64,000 nucleotides of DNA from Streptosporangium sp. NBC_01495. GTDB lineage: Bacteria > Actinomycetota > Actinomycetes > Streptosporangiales > Streptosporangiaceae. Under the pieces are notes generated by a model, which worked only from the letters and a program-made list of their open reading frames with translations, ran no database searches and had not been told where the DNA came from. Of the stretch, positions 43,670-52,246 are shown in pieces; position 1 is the first letter of the stretch, and every line of letters starts with the position of its first letter. The translations under genes and the position numbers were made by a program. The stretch is taken from contig NZ_CP109430.1 of assembly GCF_036250735.1 (NCBI RefSeq), forward strand, positions 6,076,001-6,140,000, in the 5' to 3' direction.

Positions 43670-44897
43670 CTGGGGAAACGCTCCGTGAGGTCCCCCGCAG
43701 CCCGACGAAGGCGGCGAGCGCGGCGACGGTGAACCCGGCCAGGACGACGGCCATCGGCAGGGCCGATCCCTCGCCGCCCAGACCCACCAGCGGGGCGGCG
43801 AGCGCGCCGAGCCCGAACTGCAGCACGCCGGTCAGCGCGGCCGCGCTCCCGGCGACCTGCGGGGGCTGACCGGCCAGGGCGAGCGCGGCGCTGCCCGGCA
43901 GGACGAAGCCCGCCCCGCACATCATCACGAACAGCGCGGCGACCAGCACCGGCAGGGGCAGGTGGAGCAGGGCCGTGACGAGCACCCCGGCGGCCCCGGC
44001 CACGCTCAGGAACAACCCCGCGAGGATCAGCCTGGCCGGGTCCAGCCGCCCGGCGAGGCGCCCGCCGATCTGCGCGGTGACGGTCAGGCCCAGCGCGTTC
44101 AGCCCGAACACCAGGGAGAAGGTCTGCGCCGAGGTCTCGTAGACGTCCTGGAGCACGAAGGGCGACCCGGAGATGTAGGCGAACATGGCCGCGAAGCCCA
44201 GCCCGCCGGACAGGGTGGCGGCCATGAAGGCACGGTCGCGGAGCAGGTGCCAGAAGGTGACGAGGGTGTGCCGGAGCCCGCCCCGCTCGCGCCGCCCGGC
44301 GGGCAGCGTCTCGCGCACCCCGGACAGCGCGGAGGCCAGCAGCAGGAGCCCCGCGACGCTCAGCGCGACGAACACGCCCCGCCAGGAGGTGTGGTCGAGC
44401 AGCTGCGCGCCCGCGATCGGGGCCAGGATCGGCGCGAGGCCGGTCACGAGCATGAGGGTGGCGAAGATGCGGGCGATGGCCGCCCCCTCGTACAGGTCGC
44501 GGACGACCGCGCGGACGATCACCAGCGCGGCACCGCCCGCGATGCCCTGGAGCAGGCGGAACCCGACCAGCCCGTACACCGAGGGCGAGAAGGCGCACAG
44601 CAGGGAGGCGGCGGCGTAGGCGGCGATGCCGATCAGCAGCGGGCCCCGCCGGCCGCGCGAGTCGCTGATCGGGCCCGCGACGACCTGCCCGACGGAGAAC
44701 CCGACGAGGCAGGCGGTGAGGGTGAGCTGCACCTGCGCCTGCCCGGTGCCCAGGTCGGCGGCGATGGAGGGGAAGGCGGGCAGGTACATGTCGATCGACA
44801 GGGGACCGACCGCCGACAGCGCGCCCAGGATGAGCAGTAGCAGTGACCTGCGCCGTGCGATCGGCGCCACCTCCGGCTCGACGACGGCCGCGGTCAT
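43665..44897 (-). CDS. Bcr/CflA-type multidrug efflux MFS transporter
   Basis: A 410-residue, 12-helix drug:H+ antiporter. The DHA1 Bcr/CflA signatures are LSIDMYLPAFPSIAADLGTG in helix 1, GPISDSRGRRGPLL as motif A and RLLQGIAGGAALVIVRAVVR as motif B/C region. It is expected to export drugs such as chloramphenicol- or bicyclomycin-like compounds, but substrate is not predictable. AAGGGGA precedes the ATG at 44897. Its 3' end overlaps the iron-box-like repeat of the suf promoter. Confidence 0.92.
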   Translation of the reverse strand: MTAAVVEPEVAPIARRRSLLLLILGALSAVGPLSIDMYLPAFPSIAADLGTGQAQVQLTLTACLVGFSVGQVVAGPISDSRGRRGPLLIGIAAYAAASLLCAFSPSVYGLVGFRLLQGIAGGAALVIVRAVVRDLYEGAAIARIFATLMLVTGLAPILAPIAGAQLLDHTSWRGVFVALSVAGLLLLASALSGVRETLPAGRRERGGLRHTLVTFWHLLRDRAFMAATLSGGLGFAAMFAYISGSPFVLQDVYETSAQTFSLVFGLNALGLTVTAQIGGRLAGRLDPARLILAGLFLSVAGAAGVLVTALLHLPLPVLVAALFVMMCGAGFVLPGSAALALAGQPPQVAGSAAALTGVLQFGLGALAAPLVGLGGEGSALPMAVVLAGFTVAALAAFVGLRGTSRSVSPA

Positions 44898-45141
44898 ACC
44901 CGTATCCCCTTTTTGGTCGCAGGCCACGCCCCCTGGTTACGGGCGATGACGGGCCCACAGGGGCCGAAGCGTCCAAACCAACAGTCGGTCATCCGAATTC
45001 CTGTATTTCGGAAATTTCCCCGAAAAAACCTTTAAGTGCCAGTCGGGCGGGTCCGGTCCCGGCCGGAAAACGGGCCCGGCGCGGCCCCGGACGCGTGGTC
45101 CGGAAGCGTGACCGGCGGGCGCAGTCCCTAAACTCGTGGCC

Positions 45142-46050
45142 ATGGACTCCCCAGCCGTCGAGATCGTCGACCTGGTCAAGAGATACGGCGGGACGACCGC
45201 GATCGACGGCCTGACCTTCAACGCCGCCCGCGGCGCGGTCACCGCGGTGCTGGGCCCCAACGGGGCCGGCAAGACCTCCACCCTGGAGATCTGCGAGGGG
45301 TTCCGCCGGGCCGACGGCGGCACCGTGCGGGTGCTCGGGCTCGCCCCGTCGAGGCCGGAGCTGCGGGCCAGGGTCGGGGTGATGCTCCAGGCGGGCGGCG
45401 TTCCCCCCGCGTCCCGCTGCGGGCAGTGGCTGCGGCTGATGGCCCGCTTCCACGCCCACCCGCTCGACCCGGCGGCGCTGCTGGAGCGGCTGGGGCTGAG
45501 CGAGCACGCCCGCACCCCGTACCGCAGGCTCTCCGGCGGCCAGCAGCAGCGCCTGTCGCTGGCGGGAGCGGTCATCGGCCGTCCCGAGCTGGTCTTCCTC
45601 GACGAGCCGACCGCAGGCCTGGACCCGCAGGCCAGGCACGCCTGCTGGGAGCTGGTGAAGGACCTGCGCGCGAGCGGGGTCTCGGTGGTGCTCACCACCC
45701 ACCACATGGACGAGGCGGAGAGGCTCTCCGACCAGATCGTGATCATCGACCGCGGCAGGGTGGTCGCCGAGGGCACGCCCTCCTCCCTCACCGGTGCCGA
45801 GCGGCAGCTGCGCTTCCGCGCCCGGCCCGGCCTCTGCCTGGACGAGCTGCTCGCCGCCCTGCCCGCCGGCAGCGCGGCCAAGGAATCGCCGTCGGGGCAC
45901 TACATCATCGAGGGGCAGGTCGCGCCCGGCCTCCTGGCCACGGTGACGACCTGGTGCGCCGCCGAGGGCGTCACCGCCGACGACCTCAGCATCGAGCGGC
46001 GCACCCTGGAGGACGTCTTCCTGGAGCTGACCGGGCGTGAGCTGCGGTGA
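45142..46050 (+). CDS. ABC-2 type exporter, ATPase subunit
   Basis: A 302-residue ATPase. Walker A is GPNGAGKTS, the signature is LSGGQQQRLSLAG, Walker B is LVFLDEPTAGLDPQ and the H-loop TTHHMDEAERLSD. The C-terminal region (RTLEDVFLELTGRELR) matches DrrA/NodI-type drug exporters. TAAACT ends 7 bp before the ATG, suggesting a leaderless transcript; a GTG two codons upstream is less likely. It pairs with the membrane protein at 46316. Confidence 0.9.
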   Translation: MDSPAVEIVDLVKRYGGTTAIDGLTFNAARGAVTAVLGPNGAGKTSTLEICEGFRRADGGTVRVLGLAPSRPELRARVGVMLQAGGVPPASRCGQWLRLMARFHAHPLDPAALLERLGLSEHARTPYRRLSGGQQQRLSLAGAVIGRPELVFLDEPTAGLDPQARHACWELVKDLRASGVSVVLTTHHMDEAERLSDQIVIIDRGRVVAEGTPSSLTGAERQLRFRARPGLCLDELLAALPAGSAAKESPSGHYIIEGQVAPGLLATVTTWCAAEGVTADDLSIERRTLEDVFLELTGRELR

Positions 46051-46319
46051 CGCCGTCTGAGTCCTCCGCTCCGCCCACGCCCTCCGAGCCCTTCGCCCCG
46101 CCGGCGTCCCCGGAGCCTCCCGCCCGGGTGACGTCCCCGGAGCCCCTCGCTTCGCCGGCGCTTCCGGAGGCTTCGCCGACGCCTCCCAAGCCCTCCGCTC
46201 CGGCGGCGTTCTCGAAGCCCTCTCGCCGGTACCCCGTGCGCGGCCGGGCGTGGTCCGAGCCGGACCACACGCCGGCCCACCCGCCAGTCGACATGTCAGA
46301 TCGCAGGAGAGCCCCATGA
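46047..46319 (+). CDS. Possible Pro/Ser-rich linking ORF between ABC subunits
   Basis: A GTG overlapping the ATPase stop (GTGA) opens a 90-codon frame that ends by overlapping the permease ATG (ATGA). The product (MTPSESSAPPTPSEPFAPPA at the start) is built of degenerate Pro/Ser/Ala repeats with no domain. The perfect overlaps at both ends argue for translation; the repetitive composition argues for an expanded spacer. It may only serve to couple translation of the two subunits. Confidence 0.35.
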   Translation: MTPSESSAPPTPSEPFAPPASPEPPARVTSPEPLASPALPEASPTPPKPSAPAAFSKPSRRYPVRGRAWSEPDHTPAHPPVDMSDRRRAP

Positions 46320-47083
46320 CGACCCTGGACCTCACGCCGGCCCCCGGAGCCGCGCCGCTGGGCCGGATGGTGGCGGCCCAGACCGGCGCGGAGATCCGGG
46401 CGATGCTCCGCAACGGCGAGCAGCTGCTGCTCACGATGATCATCCCGGTGCTGCTGCTCGTCGGTCTCTCCTCCGCCCCGATCATCGACGTGGGCGGCGG
46501 TTCCCGGATCGACTTCATGACCCCCGGGGTGCTCGCGCTGGCCGTGATGTCCACCGCCTTCACCGGGCAGGCCATCGCGACGGGCTTCGAGCGCCGGTAC
46601 GGCGTGCTGAAGCGGCTGGGCGCGACCCCGCTGTCGCGGACCGGGCTGATGCTGTCCAAGACGCTCGCGGTGATCGCCGTGGAGGTCATCCAGGTGGCGG
46701 TCATCTGCGGGGTGGCGCTCGCCCTGGGCTGGCACCCCGCGGGCTCGCCGCTCGCGGCGCTCCTACTGGTCGTGCTGGGCACCGCCGCGTTCAGCGGGCT
46801 CGGCCTGCTGATGGCGGGGACGCTGCGCGCCGAGGCCACCCTCGCCGCGGCGAACCTCGTCTACCTGCTCCTGCTCGCCTGCGGCGGGGTCGCCTTCCCG
46901 CTGGCGAGGTTCCCCGAGTCGGTACGGCCGGTGCTGGAGCTGCTGCCGATCTCGGCGCTGACCGGGGGGCTCCGCACCGTCCTGAGTGACGGCGCGGGAC
47001 CGCCGCTCGCCGCCCTGGCGATCCTCGCGGCGTGGGCGGCGGTGTCACTCTTCCTGACCTCCCGGACGTTCCGCTGGGAATGA
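46316..47083 (+). CDS. ABC-2 type exporter, membrane subunit
   Basis: A 255-residue protein with about six transmembrane helices. It has the ABC-2 family segment MTPGVLALAVMSTAFTGQAI and the conserved FERRYGVLKRLGATPLSR loop. AGGAGA precedes the ATG. Together with the ATPase at 45142 it would form a DrrAB-like exporter for a drug, lipid or cell-wall precursor. Confidence 0.9.
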   Translation: MTTLDLTPAPGAAPLGRMVAAQTGAEIRAMLRNGEQLLLTMIIPVLLLVGLSSAPIIDVGGGSRIDFMTPGVLALAVMSTAFTGQAIATGFERRYGVLKRLGATPLSRTGLMLSKTLAVIAVEVIQVAVICGVALALGWHPAGSPLAALLLVVLGTAAFSGLGLLMAGTLRAEATLAAANLVYLLLLACGGVAFPLARFPESVRPVLELLPISALTGGLRTVLSDGAGPPLAALAILAAWAAVSLFLTSRTFRWE

Positions 47084-47186
47084 CCCGGCCGGAAACCCCT
47101 TACTGGAAACCACCTAACCGGGAATATCCCCACTTCTCACCGCAAAAGATCAACGAGGATGATCGTCAAGATCTACCATCCTCCAG

Positions 47187-48665
47187 GTGATCACTACCGG
47201 AACGCGATCTCCATCCCGTCCGGCGACACGATATACGGGGCACATCTGGCCGAGTCTGGCCATGGGGATCGTTGCCACGCTTGTCGCCGTCGCGGGCTCG
47301 TCCACGGTCTCCCAGTCGGGGGACGAGCTCGCCACTCTCAGCGCGGCCCGCCGTGGCGCCGGAGGACTCTGGGAGCTGGCCCAGCACATCGACGGGCACT
47401 TCCTGCCCTACTACGGGTTCATGCACCTGTGGCTGGAGTTCGGGCAGGCCGAGTGGTGGATACGCCTGCCCTCGGCGCTCGCGACGGGCGCGGCCACCGC
47501 GCTCATCGCCGACCTGGGACGCCGGCTGAGCTCGCAGCCCGCCGGACTGACCGCCGCCGCCGTCTACGTCTTCCTGCCCTCGGTCTCCTACCACGGGCAG
47601 AACGTCCGCTCCTACGCGTTCGCCGCCGCCGCCGCGGTCCTGGCCACCTGGGCGCTGTACCGGGCGATCGAGGAGCCCGGACGGCGCGGCGCCTGGTGGA
47701 GGTACGCGGCCGCCGTCGCACTGCTGGGCTGCACGCAGGTGTTCGCGCTGCTCGTGCTGGCCGCGCACCTGCTCGCCATCGGGTTGTACGGGCGGGGCGT
47801 CCTGCCCAGGATGCTGGCCTGCATGGCCCTGGGGTCCGTCCCGGGGGCCGTCTGGGCGGCGGTCGGCTTCGCCGAGCGGCACGCGATCAGCTGGATCACC
47901 ATGCCGGGACCCGACGTGTTCCTGGCGCTGCCCAAGATGGCCGGGGGCACCGCCCTGGCGGGGTGCGTGGTGATGGCCGTCGCGGCGGCCGCCCCGTTCC
48001 TGCGCCGGCGGCACGGCGCCGACCGGCTCTGGATCGGCTTGCTGGTCGCCTGGGCGCTCCTGCCGCCCCTGCTGCTGTTCACCCTGTCCCACCTGGTCTC
48101 GCCGGTCTACGTCGACCGCTACCTGTTCGCGACGGTGCCCGCGTACGCGCTGCTGGCCGGGCTCGTACTCGCCGCGCTGCCCCGCCTGCCCGCCGGGCTC
48201 GCGCTGGCGGGCGTCCTGGCGGCCGGGATCCCCGGCCAGCTGGACTTCCGCAAGGAGGACGGGCACCACGAGAACTTCCCCCGGGCGGTACGGATCCTCG
48301 CGAGCGAGGGCCGGCCGGGCGACGCCCTTCTCTACGGGCGCTCCTCCCTGCGCGAGGGCTTCCGCTACTACGACGAGACGCGGCACGGCGGGAAGGGTCT
48401 GCCCGACGACGTGCTGCTCGCCGGGCCCGACCCGTTGCCCGACTCCTTCGGCTACCCGGAACGCTCCGACGTGGCCGCCGCCGTGGCCGGGCGCGAGCGG
48501 GTCTGGGTGATCTGGCGGGGCGGATCCGAGGCGGCCTCGCGCGTCGGCCGGGTCACCGCCCTGGTCAAGGAGGGATTCGTCCGGACCAAGGCCTGGCGGA
48601 CGGGCCGCGTACCCGGCATGACCGTCGCGCTCTACACCCGCGAACCCGCGCCGGACGCCGGATAG
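47187..48665 (+). CDS. GT-C-fold membrane protein (glycosyltransferase-like)
   Basis: A 492-residue protein with about ten transmembrane helices. The first extracellular loop has SQSGDELATLSAARR, placing an acidic DE pair where GT-C glycosyltransferases (ArnT/PMT type) hold their catalytic residues. YHGQNVRSYAFAAAAAVLAT is also typical. The C-terminal soluble part (about 365-490) is shorter than in PMTs. It probably moves a sugar from a polyprenyl-phosphate donor; acceptor unknown. The GTG start lacks a ribosome-binding site, and a TACCAT element ends 9 bp upstream, so it may be leaderless. Confidence 0.75.
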   Translation: MITTGTRSPSRPATRYTGHIWPSLAMGIVATLVAVAGSSTVSQSGDELATLSAARRGAGGLWELAQHIDGHFLPYYGFMHLWLEFGQAEWWIRLPSALATGAATALIADLGRRLSSQPAGLTAAAVYVFLPSVSYHGQNVRSYAFAAAAAVLATWALYRAIEEPGRRGAWWRYAAAVALLGCTQVFALLVLAAHLLAIGLYGRGVLPRMLACMALGSVPGAVWAAVGFAERHAISWITMPGPDVFLALPKMAGGTALAGCVVMAVAAAAPFLRRRHGADRLWIGLLVAWALLPPLLLFTLSHLVSPVYVDRYLFATVPAYALLAGLVLAALPRLPAGLALAGVLAAGIPGQLDFRKEDGHHENFPRAVRILASEGRPGDALLYGRSSLREGFRYYDETRHGGKGLPDDVLLAGPDPLPDSFGYPERSDVAAAVAGRERVWVIWRGGSEAASRVGRVTALVKEGFVRTKAWRTGRVPGMTVALYTREPAPDAG

Positions 48666-48673
48666 ACGGCGAG

Positions 48674-48708
48674 GCCCTCTCGCGGAGCCGTCACGTCTCG
48701 CGAGGGGC
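48674..48708. terminator. Terminator hairpin after the GT-C-like gene
   Basis: GCCCTCTCGCG (48674-48684) pairs with CGCGAGGGGC (48699-48708) with one mismatch, just after the stop at 48665. Partial copies of CCTCGCGGAGCCGTC follow to about 48760. Confidence 0.5.
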
Positions 48709-48829
48709 GCCACCCTTCACAAGGCCGCCACCCCTCGCGGAGCCGTCTCGCATCGCGGACGCCACGGAAACCAAAAGCCTCGGTCAGTAAGGTGTCACCT
48801 ATCGCTTTGCACCTGGCATGAGGAGAGTC

Positions 48830-49747
48830 ATGACCGCCGAAGCCCTGCACGGGCCCGCCGAACCGTACAAGCCGGGGCTGTCCAACCCCGGAGCGCTGCT
48901 GAAAGCGGCCTCCGACGCCATCCCGCCGTCCGGGCTGGTGCTGCTGGCCATCATGTCGGTGCAGGTGGGTGCGGGTTTCGCCAAGGATCTCTTCTCCCAG
49001 CTGCCGCCGAGCGCCGTGGTGTTCCTGCGGATCGCGACAGGCGCGCTGGTCATAGGGCTGGTCGCCCGCCCTCGGCTACGCGGGCTGTCCAGGGCGGACA
49101 TCGGGGCCGGGGTGGCGTTCGGCGTGACGCTGGGCGTGATGAACCTGTCGTTCTACGAGGCGCTGGCCCGGCTGCCCATGGGCATCGCGGTGGCGATCGA
49201 GTTCCTCGGTCCGCTCGGCGTCGCGGTGGCGGCCTCGCGCCGCCGCCTCGACCTGCTCTGGGTCGTACTCGCCGGGTCGGGCGTGGTGCTGCTGGCCCCG
49301 TGGGGCTCGGGGGCGTCCAGGATCAGCTGGGCCGGGATCGCCTTCGCCCTGGTGGCGGCGGTCTGCTGGGCCGGCTACATCCTGCTGTCGGCCTCGGTCG
49401 GCCGCCGCTTCCCCGGGACGAGCGGCCTCGCCCTGGCGATGATCGTCTCCTGTGTGCTGGTCGCCCCCGTCGGGATCGCCTCGGGCGGCACCGACCTGCT
49501 CCAACCCGAACTGCTGCTGATCGGGCTCGGGGTGGGGCTGCTGTCGTCGGTCATCCCCTACTCGATCGAACTGGAGGCGCTGCGCAGGATGCCCAAGCGG
49601 GTCTTCGGCATCCTGATGAGCCTGGAGCCCGCGATGGCCGCGCTGGTCGGGCTGGTCATCCTGGGCGAGATACTCCAGGTGCGCGAGTGGGCCGCCATCG
49701 GCTGCGTGGTCATCGCCAGCGTCGGCGCCACCCGGAGCACCGGCTGA
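48830..49747 (+). CDS. EamA-family transporter (RhtA-like)
   Basis: A 305-residue, ten-helix DMT-superfamily transporter with two EamA repeats. Motifs include MGIAVAIEFLGPLGVAVAAS and IPYSIELEALRRMPKRVFGI through SLEPAMAALVGLVILGE, which resemble the RhtA amino-acid/homoserine exporter group. GAGGAG before the ATG at 48830 decides the start over an ATG 12 bp upstream. It stands alone and is convergent with the hydroxyproline-locus regulator. Confidence 0.9.
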   Translation: MTAEALHGPAEPYKPGLSNPGALLKAASDAIPPSGLVLLAIMSVQVGAGFAKDLFSQLPPSAVVFLRIATGALVIGLVARPRLRGLSRADIGAGVAFGVTLGVMNLSFYEALARLPMGIAVAIEFLGPLGVAVAASRRRLDLLWVVLAGSGVVLLAPWGSGASRISWAGIAFALVAAVCWAGYILLSASVGRRFPGTSGLALAMIVSCVLVAPVGIASGGTDLLQPELLLIGLGVGLLSSVIPYSIELEALRRMPKRVFGILMSLEPAMAALVGLVILGEILQVREWAAIGCVVIASVGATRSTG

Positions 49748-49822
49748 CCCCGTCCCGGCACTCCGGGGGCATTCGCCCGCCCACCGGGCCGCCGCGTCCC
49801 CCTCTGGCCTGTCCCGGCCGCC

Positions 49823-50506
49823 CTACTCCTCGGGCCTGCTGGCCCAGATGCCACGGACGTGCCGGATGTGGGCGCGCATCAGCCGCTCGGCACCGCTCGC
49901 GTCGCCCTCGGAGAGCAGCGCGAGCAGAGTGAGGTGCTCGCGGGCGGAGTCGGCGAGGGTGCCCCGCCGGTGAAGGGAGGACAGGCCGTACAGGCGTGCC
50001 CGGTTGCGCAGGTCGCGGACCACCTCCACGAGATGGGAGTTGCCCGCCAGGGCGAGCAGGTCCAGGTGGAAGCGGATGTCGGCGTCGACGTACGCGAGCA
50101 GGTCGCCGCGCTCTGCGGCGTCGACGATCGCCTGGGCCAGCGGGCGCAGTGTCTCGAAGCTCGGCGCGCGCCCGGCGTCGGCCAGCTGCGCCACCGTGGG
50201 CACCTCGATGAGCCTGCGGATCTCGGTCAGCTCGTCCAGGTCCCGGTCGGACAGCTCCGTGACCCGGAAGCCCTTGTTGCGTACCGCCTCGACCAGGCCC
50301 TCCTTGGCCAGGTCGAGCATGGCCTCGCGCACCGGGGTCGCCGAGACCCCGAACTGGGCGGCGAGAACCGGGGCCGAGTAGACCATGCCAGGCCTCATCT
50401 CGCCGGTGATCAGGGCCGCCCTGAGCGCGTGGGCCACCTGCTCCCGCAGGCTCTGCCGCTCGCTCACGGCCGGCAGGTCGAGCCGGCCGTCCGCCCTAGG
50501 AGCCAT
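49823..50506 (-). CDS. GntR/FadR-type regulator, probably of the hydroxyproline locus
   Basis: A 227-residue regulator with an N-terminal winged helix (SLREQVAHALRAALITGEMR; FGVSATPVREAMLDLAKEGL) and an all-helical FCD effector domain. The FCD histidines and acidic residues appear in DIRFHLDLLALAG, REHLTLLALL and RAHIRHVRG. It is the last gene of the co-directional block 49823-60987 and is the best candidate to bind the palindromes at 55389 and 61025. A GAGAGG precedes the ATG. Confidence 0.87.
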   Translation of the reverse strand: MAPRADGRLDLPAVSERQSLREQVAHALRAALITGEMRPGMVYSAPVLAAQFGVSATPVREAMLDLAKEGLVEAVRNKGFRVTELSDRDLDELTEIRRLIEVPTVAQLADAGRAPSFETLRPLAQAIVDAAERGDLLAYVDADIRFHLDLLALAGNSHLVEVVRDLRNRARLYGLSSLHRRGTLADSAREHLTLLALLSEGDASGAERLMRAHIRHVRGIWASRPEE

Positions 50507-50562
50507 ACCGGAGCCTCTCGTGTCGCTCGCGTCCACGCCTCGTCGGCGGAACCCGCCACCCC

Positions 50563-51357
50563 TCATCCTCCCAGGCCATGAGGGTGCCTCCGAACACCCG
50601 GGGGGTGATCCCCCGGTGGCGGGCCCGCCGGTCGTCTCCGCCCGCTCCCCCCGGCCCCGCCGAGGTAGGCCTCGACCACCCGGGGGTCCCGACGGAGCTC
50701 GGCGGCGGGCCCGTCGAGGACACACTCACCGTTCTCGATCACGTAACCACGGGGCGCGATCCCGAGGGCGGCGACGGCGTTCTGCTCGACGAGCAGGACG
50801 GAGGTGCCCTCGGCGTTGATCTGGGCGATGAGTTTCATGACCTGGACGACGATGAGCGGGGCCAGGCCCATGGACGGTTCGTCGAGCAGCAGCAGCCGGG
50901 GTCCGGTGACCAGCGCCCTGCCGATGGCGAGCATCTGCTGCTCGCCACCCGACAGCGTGCCGCCCTGTTGTGCGCGCCGCTCGGCCAGGCGGGGCAGCAG
51001 CCCGTAGACGCGGTCGATCCGCGCGCGTAGCTCCGCCTGGTCACGGACCAGGTACCCGCCCAGCTGGAGGTTCTCGTGGACGCTGAGCGTGCTGAAGATC
51101 CTGCGGCCCTCCGGGACGTGCACCAGGCCGCGCGCGGTGATCCTGTGCGGCTTCTCCCTAGTGATCTCTTTCCCGTCGAAGGCCACCCTGCCGCCGCTGG
51201 ACCGCAGCAGCCCCGAGACCGCGGACAGCGTGGTGGTCTTGCCCGCGCCGTTGTTGCCCAGCAGGGCGACGATCTCGCCCTCGGCGACGCGGAGGGACAG
51301 GCCACGCAGGGCGTGTACGCCGCCGTAGTGGACGTCCAGCCCGTCGATGTCAAGCAT
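50563..51357 (-). CDS. Branched-chain-type amino-acid ABC transporter ATPase (LivF-like)
   Basis: A 264-residue ATPase. Walker A is GNNGAGKTT, the signature LSGGEQQMLAIGRAL, Walker B LLLLDEPSMGLAP and VLLVEQNAVAALG follows, all LivF-type. The C-terminal 30 residues form an extra Gly/Pro/Arg tail not normal for LivF. The start overlaps the end of the LivG-like gene by 8 bp. It is the last of five transporter genes that here probably import hydroxyproline or a related imino acid. Confidence 0.93.
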   Translation of the reverse strand: MLDIDGLDVHYGGVHALRGLSLRVAEGEIVALLGNNGAGKTTTLSAVSGLLRSSGGRVAFDGKEITREKPHRITARGLVHVPEGRRIFSTLSVHENLQLGGYLVRDQAELRARIDRVYGLLPRLAERRAQQGGTLSGGEQQMLAIGRALVTGPRLLLLDEPSMGLAPLIVVQVMKLIAQINAEGTSVLLVEQNAVAALGIAPRGYVIENGECVLDGPAAELRRDPRVVEAYLGGAGGSGRRRPAGPPPGDHPPGVRRHPHGLGG

Positions 51358-52246
51358 TGGCGTCTCCCCCGGCCGTGCCGTCCTTCCCGGCGGTCTCCTC
51401 CCCCGTGCCGCCTTCCGCCGCGCGGTCCTTCCCGGCGCGGTCCTTCCCGGTCGTCGCGGTCCCGTCGGTCTCGTCCCCGGTGGCGGCGGTGTCACCACCG
51501 AGGTAGGCCTCGATGACGGCGGGGTCGCGGCGGACGTCCTCGGGGCGGCCGTCGGCGATCTCCCTGCCGAAGTTGAGCACCACCACCCGCTCGGAGACCT
51601 CCATCACCAGGCCCATGTCATGCTCGATGAGCACGATGGCCACCCCCAACGCCTGGACACGCCGGATCAGGTCGAGCATCTCGGCCTTCTCCCCCCGGTT
51701 GAGCCCGGCCGCGGGCTCATCCAGCAACAACAGGTCAGGGCGGCGGGCCAGAGCACGAGCGATCTCAGTACGGCGCTGCTCACCGTAGGGAAGGCTCCCT
51801 GCCTGCCCATACCGGTCGCCGCGCAGGCCGACGAAGTCCAGCCAGTGATGGGCCTGCTCGGTGCACTCACGCTCGGAGCGCCGGTAGCGCGGAGTGTGCA
51901 ACAACGCGTCCCAGACGCTCTGACGCAACCACAGATGCGAGCCGGCGCGCACGTTGTCCAGCACCGACAACTCGCCGAACAGCCGCAGGTTCTGGAAGGT
52001 CCGCGCGACGCCCAACCCCGCGATCGCCGAGGGCCGCAGTCCCGGCAGGTCCTTGCCGCGCAGGGTGATGCGGCCCGAGGTCGGCCGGTAGAAGCCGGTG
52101 ACGCAGTTGAAGGCCGACGTCTTGCCCGCCCCGTTGGGCCCGATCACCGAGACGATCTCCGCCTCGCCCACCGAGAACGACAGGCCGTCGATGGCCACCA
52201 GCCCGCCGAAGACCAGACGCAGATCGGTGACGTGTAGCAAACTCAT
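51350..52246 (-). CDS. Branched-chain-type amino-acid ABC transporter ATPase (LivG-like)
   Basis: A 298-residue ATPase. Walker A is GPNGAGKTS, the LivG-specific GVARTFQNLRLFGELSVLDN is present, then SLPYGEQRRTEIARALARRP and LLLLDEPAAGLN. The final 48 residues are a Thr/Gly/Lys/Asp-rich low-complexity tail (GKDRAGKDRAAEGGTGEE) beyond the normal end (VIEAYLGG). It overlaps the LivM-like stop by 4 bp. Confidence 0.93.
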   Translation of the reverse strand: MSLLHVTDLRLVFGGLVAIDGLSFSVGEAEIVSVIGPNGAGKTSAFNCVTGFYRPTSGRITLRGKDLPGLRPSAIAGLGVARTFQNLRLFGELSVLDNVRAGSHLWLRQSVWDALLHTPRYRRSERECTEQAHHWLDFVGLRGDRYGQAGSLPYGEQRRTEIARALARRPDLLLLDEPAAGLNRGEKAEMLDLIRRVQALGVAIVLIEHDMGLVMEVSERVVVLNFGREIADGRPEDVRRDPAVIEAYLGGDTAATGDETDGTATTGKDRAGKDRAAEGGTGEETAGKDGTAGGDANA

